A program made the translations under genes and the position numbers. Shown in pieces: positions 23,041 through 26,211 of a DNA stretch of 26,211 nt (position 1 is its first letter; every line of letters starts with the position of its first letter). Source of the stretch: Bacteroidales bacterium UBA4230 (GTDB taxonomy: Bacteria; Bacteroidota; Bacteroidia; Bacteroidales; UBA932); NCBI GenBank assembly GCA_002395605.1, contig DGXO01000077.1:21990-48200 (forward strand), read 5' to 3'. The notes under the pieces are model-generated. The model saw nothing but the letters and a program-made list of their open reading frames with translations. It searched no databases and was not told the DNA's origin.

Positions 23041-23048
23041 CAAAGATA
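23041..23048 (-). promoter_or_regulatory. -7 promoter box of the ppiD-like gene
   Basis: TATCTTTG on the minus strand ends 39 nt before ATG 23001, allowing expression independent of the upstream lptC operon. Confidence 0.65.
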
Positions 23049-23053
23049 GCACT

Positions 23054-23065
23054 TTTCCGCGGAAA
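23054..23065. promoter_or_regulatory. palindrome in the promoter region of the ppiD-like gene
   Basis: TTTCCGCGGAAA is a perfect 12-bp palindrome lying 5 bp upstream of the -7 box, in the spacer toward -33. It could be an operator, or a weak hairpin after lptC. Confidence 0.35.
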
Positions 23066-23070
23066 TACCA

Positions 23071-23700
23071 CTATTTTTTTTGAAGAGGGCCGATAAAATT
23101 AAGCGTATCTATCACCACTTTAGTGGAATCGGAGCTGACAAAGAACTCATTGTCGAAGGGTTTGAGGAGAATGGAGTTTCGGGCCATTTCGTCCGAGCGC
23201 ATGCCGTATCCCTGCATTACACCGTCTCCGGACGACAACCTGACGTAGCAGTCGGTCCATATTTCCTTGTTCTTGGCATCCCAGTAAAGGGTGTCGGTTT
23301 CTATCTTTTCCCTTTTGAGGATATTTGTAACCACAACGTTCCCGTATGCCGACCAAACGTCGTTCCCTCCGTGAGCATATTTGTCGTGACGGGCTTCATC
23401 GGCCACAATGGTTGTCTCCAAAAGCCCGTTGTCAATATTGTAGCCGAAGACCCTTATACCCTCAGGGAAGTAGTTGTAGGACAGGGTGTCGTACTCGTAC
23501 ACCTCCATCCGGCCAGATTCGATTCTCATTTTAAGGCGCCCGTTGTCGGAGTTTATAAGAAGCATGGTATCCACCACCTGGATGGGCGTTACGGAAAGGT
23601 CCAACTTCTGGGCTTCGGCCAGGTTGCTCTTACATGAATAAAGCACGAAAGCAAGCACCAGGGTGCTTGCAATCGCGTTAAATATGACGGGAGCCTTCAC
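23071..23700 (-). CDS. lptC: LptC-like LPS export protein
   Basis: 209 residues, an envelope-anchored LPS-transport component that would pass LPS from the LptBFG extractor to the periplasmic bridge. The N-terminus has a hydrophobic segment ending LYSC (C23), so this version is probably a lipoprotein rather than having a plain helix anchor. The body shows repeated beta-jellyroll strands: ESGRMEVYEYD, YFPEGIRVFGYNIDNGLLETTIVADEARHD, AYGNVVVTNILKREKIETDTLYWDAKNKEIWTD. The start is GTG at 23700, 3 nt after the stop of the TPR gene; no later ATG would keep the signal segment. Tight coupling with the TPR and OMP genes fits an envelope operon. Confidence 0.88.
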   Translation of the reverse strand: MKAPVIFNAIASTLVLAFVLYSCKSNLAEAQKLDLSVTPIQVVDTMLLINSDNGRLKMRIESGRMEVYEYDTLSYNYFPEGIRVFGYNIDNGLLETTIVADEARHDKYAHGGNDVWSAYGNVVVTNILKREKIETDTLYWDAKNKEIWTDCYVRLSSGDGVMQGYGMRSDEMARNSILLKPFDNEFFVSSDSTKVVIDTLNFIGPLQKK

Positions 23701-23703
23701 TGC

Positions 23704-25032
23704 TTACTGTACGCGTACTGTTGTGGTAGCGGTCATGCCGCCGCAGCTTACGGTGTAGCTCTGTCCCTTGGTGAGGTCGTACATGAAGGCCTCGGAAGCC
23801 TCAGGGAAGTAGCGGCTGACGGTAGCGATTGAAGAACCGGCGTCCTCGGAGAGGGATTCGTCAATGCTGCGGGCTTTCTGGTAGCAGTCGGTGGCTGCCC
23901 AGTAGCGGGCCCACTTGGCCTCGGTGCTTTCGCAGCTTGCGCTGGCCCAGAGGTTACCCATGATCATGTAGGCCTTTCCTGCATAACCATAATCCAGGTC
24001 TGCAGCCTTGCGGGCGGCGTCGTATGCCCTTGCGCGAAGTCCGTTCTTGTAGCAGAAGGTTGCCATTTCATAGTAGTACTGGGCATCGGTGGCCTCATCT
24101 GACTCGGGGGAGTCAATGGCCTCCTGGAGGTATTTTCCGGCATCTGCAACGTTTCCGCGTGCGGCATTGAGTCGGTACAGGCCGAAGGCACTGCCATGTG
24201 AAGGATCCAGTTTGTACTTGGCGGTGGCGGCCTTCAGGTAGAGGTCGTTGGAGGCGCAGTCGTCGGCGTTGTTCATAAGCTGGACAATCTTGGTAACAAG
24301 GCCGAGGTTCTCAGGATCTGCCTCGAAGCGGGGCGAGAAGATGGCGATGAGGTTCTCGCAGGAAGCAACCTTGCTGGCTGCAAAGATGGACTCGATCTTC
24401 TCCTTGTCCTCTGCCAGGGATGCGGTCTCTTTCTCATTGCGGGGCTGTGCCTGGTCAATGATTCCGCTCACCTTCTCATAGAGGGCGATGATGTCGTCGG
24501 CCGAAAGTTTTTCCTCCCTGTACTGGGCTACGGCAGACTGCATGAGGGCGCTGAGGATGTTGCTCTTGGTGTTCTTTCCAAGTTCATTCATGATACCGGA
24601 GAGGTTCTCATACATGAAATCGACATCGGAGCTCTTGTAGTTGATGATATACTGACCCTTGTTGTTGAGGATGGTGGTCTTCTTCTTAGGGTAGGCTGCA
24701 AGACGCTGGTCCTGAAGCATGAGGATGGTGTCTGCGATTGCGGCGCGGCCCTTTACGTTCTTGGTGGAACGATAAAGGTTGGTCATCATCTTGGTACCAT
24801 TGATGAAGATGTTCTCAGAGGCGGTTGCAGGGCAGTACTTGTAGGCCTGGCGCCAGTTGGAAAGGGCCATAGGGTCTTTTTCGTCCTTATTGAAACGCTC
24901 TGTGTAGAAAGACAGGTACTTGAGGCAGTTGAGGCTGTCCTCTCCGTGACCGTACTTTGAGGTTTGTGCGCTCATGTTCAGTCCCTGGAAAACCATAAGG
25001 AGTGAGGCGGTGATGATAGCTAATCTTTTCAT
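23704..25032 (-). CDS. secreted TPR-like repeat protein
   Basis: 442 residues with a signal peptide (cleavage probably after NMSAQ, about residue 23). The mature protein is helical: repeated Ala-rich helix pairs, for example DAGKYLQEAIDSPES, AQYYYEMATFCYKNGLRARAYDAARKAADLD, YAGKAYMIMGNLWASA and WAATDCYQKARSID, which match tetratricopeptide spacing in the C-terminal half. A short beta-like tail (SYTVSCGGMTATTTVRVQ) ends it. It is periplasmic and probably a scaffold for envelope assembly, judging from its place between an outer-membrane protein gene and lptC. No specific partner can be named. Confidence 0.82.
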   Translation of the reverse strand: MKRLAIITASLLMVFQGLNMSAQTSKYGHGEDSLNCLKYLSFYTERFNKDEKDPMALSNWRQAYKYCPATASENIFINGTKMMTNLYRSTKNVKGRAAIADTILMLQDQRLAAYPKKKTTILNNKGQYIINYKSSDVDFMYENLSGIMNELGKNTKSNILSALMQSAVAQYREEKLSADDIIALYEKVSGIIDQAQPRNEKETASLAEDKEKIESIFAASKVASCENLIAIFSPRFEADPENLGLVTKIVQLMNNADDCASNDLYLKAATAKYKLDPSHGSAFGLYRLNAARGNVADAGKYLQEAIDSPESDEATDAQYYYEMATFCYKNGLRARAYDAARKAADLDYGYAGKAYMIMGNLWASASCESTEAKWARYWAATDCYQKARSIDESLSEDAGSSIATVSRYFPEASEAFMYDLTKGQSYTVSCGGMTATTTVRVQ

Positions 25033-25059
25033 GGTATTGTGTTTTATTTTTTGTCCAAC

Positions 25060-26211
25060 TTATTCGTAGTGAGGTTTCTGGAACCAAATGTCAAATATGT
25101 TCATCCCAACATTGAAACCAAAATAGGTTTCCTTCACCTGGGAGGTCTGTAACCCTCTTCTTCCAAAATCCAGGCCAATTGATAATCCGTTGTACCAGCG
25201 GAACACCGGAATTGTCATTCCAAGCGTTATTCCAACGGCGTCTACGTGTGCTCCGTCTACCGTGTAATAAGAGCTGTCGTAGTAGGCTCCGGCACGGTAT
25301 GTACAACGTTTGAGGAAGTAACGGATGTCGTTTCTGTTGGGGGTAAATTCACCGCCTACGCGGAAAGTCTGGCCAACGGAAGAAGAAAATCCAACCTGCC
25401 CGTTATTTGAGAATCCGGCTGCGTTGTCAAGGCCTGAACGGCTCCAGTCCGTGCGCGAATAGTCGAATTCTATGAGGAGGTCATCGCCTTTTTTGTAGCT
25501 GAGGCCAACTCCAAGTTCGTCTCCCATACGGATTCCGGCCGAAGAAAGGAGCGAGGAGTTTCTGGTTCTGTCTACGGAGCCCCTTTGCTCATAGTGGGTA
25601 TAATACCCGCCGAAAGCCGTGGAAAGCCTGTATGTGGCACCAAGGATGAAGCTTCGGCCGCGGCCGATTGGTTGTTCGTATTGAATACCAAGCTTGGCGG
25701 TGATGTTATTCACCTGCAGGGAGTCTCCGGAAGACCATGAGCGGGAAGATTCGTCCTCATAAGTCATGGCTGCCTTCTTGTTTATGTTGCCGAAGGTGTA
25801 GTTGGCCTGAGCACCCACCGACAACCTGTTCCAGAAGGTTGCTCCAGCACCCGCAAACAACTGATACAGACCGCCGCTTCCGGTAGAAGTGAATGTCTGG
25901 CGGCCGGTTGCAAGATTTGAGGGATTGAGCTCGGAATAGGAAATCTTGTATCCTACATCAGAGAGAGGAGTTATGCCCACAAAGAACGCCGTGTGGTTCC
26001 ACATGGGGAACGAAATGGCGAAGTCGTCTATGTTGAAGGTTGTGTTCAGGGCTTTTTTATCGGCCTCTGAGAACAATGAAATACGCCCGCTAAGGCCGAA
26101 ATCGGCCATGAAGGAAAGGGTGTCCCTGGCGGTTACGGAAGCGGGGTTGAGGATATTCACAAACCTGTGGTTGCGCGCCGCGATGCCAACGCCGCCCATG
26201 CCGCGGTTCCA
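25060..26211 (-). CDS. outer-membrane beta-barrel protein, FadL/PorV-like, 5' end cut by window edge
   Basis: At least 383 residues; the frame is open to the window edge (WNRG before the Met at 26199), so that Met is not the start. The N-terminal N-RGMGGVGIA block followed by NPAS is the usual beginning of mature Bacteroidota barrel proteins of the FadL/PorV-like type, and the rest alternates aromatic strands and turns (LGIQYEQPIGRGRSFILGATYRLS, FRVGGEFTPN, YFGFNVGMNIFDIWFQKPHYE). Substrate unknown. It is the first visible gene of the OMP-TPR-lptC run; the next gene starts 27 nt downstream. Confidence 0.82.
   Translation of the reverse strand, partial: WNRGMGGVGIAARNHRFVNILNPASVTARDTLSFMADFGLSGRISLFSEADKKALNTTFNIDDFAISFPMWNHTAFFVGITPLSDVGYKISYSELNPSNLATGRQTFTSTGSGGLYQLFAGAGATFWNRLSVGAQANYTFGNINKKAAMTYEDESSRSWSSGDSLQVNNITAKLGIQYEQPIGRGRSFILGATYRLSTAFGGYYTHYEQRGSVDRTRNSSLLSSAGIRMGDELGVGLSYKKGDDLLIEFDYSRTDWSRSGLDNAAGFSNNGQVGFSSSVGQTFRVGGEFTPNRNDIRYFLKRCTYRAGAYYDSSYYTVDGAHVDAVGITLGMTIPVFRWYNGLSIGLDFGRRGLQTSQVKETYFGFNVGMNIFDIWFQKPHYE

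Overview
The window looks like a chromosomal stretch of a fairly GC-rich Bacteroidota (Bacteroidales) genome, perhaps a gut or rumen lineage. Three things point there. Promoters carry the Bacteroidota -7 box TAnnTTTG. Several protein families are typical of the phylum: S46 dipeptidyl-peptidase, a DUF5106 thioredoxin-like lipoprotein, YfhO-type membrane protein, and the OMP/TPR/LptC/PpiD envelope cluster. Shine-Dalgarno sequences are generally absent. The genus cannot be fixed from sequence alone.

Layout. 1-1874 (-): 5' part of an S46 peptidase. 1928-3001 (+): Mrp Fe-S/ATPase protein, tail-to-tail with rnhB (-). 3625-3722: duplicated terminator. 3712-6363 (-): YfhO-family membrane protein carrying two in-frame repeat insertions. 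6377-6581: striking 22-bp-phased inverted decamer array, running into the 3' end of a glycosyltransferase gene (6527-7849, -). 7898-10525 (+): mutS. 10579-12901 (+): thyA followed by one long ORF fusing dihydrofolate reductase to aldose 1-epimerase. 12898-15924 (-): secreted protein with an HExxH metallopeptidase-like domain, beta-propeller-like repeats and a likely C-terminal barrel. 15961-16917 (+): thioredoxin-like lipoprotein. 16883-18620 (-): galK and an overlapping CpXC-domain gene. 18850-19794 (+): secreted endonuclease/exonuclease/phosphatase-fold protein. 19784-26211 (-): envelope operon reading OMP, TPR protein, LptC, PpiD, YchF.

How the genes work together. mutS, thyA and folA serve DNA repair and thymidylate/folate metabolism; thyA and folA form a functional pair because ThyA makes the dihydrofolate that DHFR reduces. 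The galM half of the fusion and galK, 4.6 kb away, are the first two Leloir steps, so a galactose locus seems to have been split or fused into the folate locus. The right-hand cluster is envelope biogenesis (LPS export, periplasmic folding, outer-membrane protein). The glycosyltransferase and YfhO genes suggest glycan assembly at the membrane.

The genome is very compact. All four convergent gene pairs overlap at their 3' ends, divergent pairs are separated by as little as 36 bp, and several ATGs lie 4-6 nt past the -7 box, implying leaderless mRNAs. No intergenic stretch exceeds 300 bp, and I see no tRNA, rRNA, CRISPR array, insertion sequence or prophage. The most notable items are the DHFR-GalM fusion, the decamer array, the in-frame paired inverted repeats in the YfhO gene, and a strongly over-represented heptamer GGCCGAA/TTCGGCC found in every reading frame.
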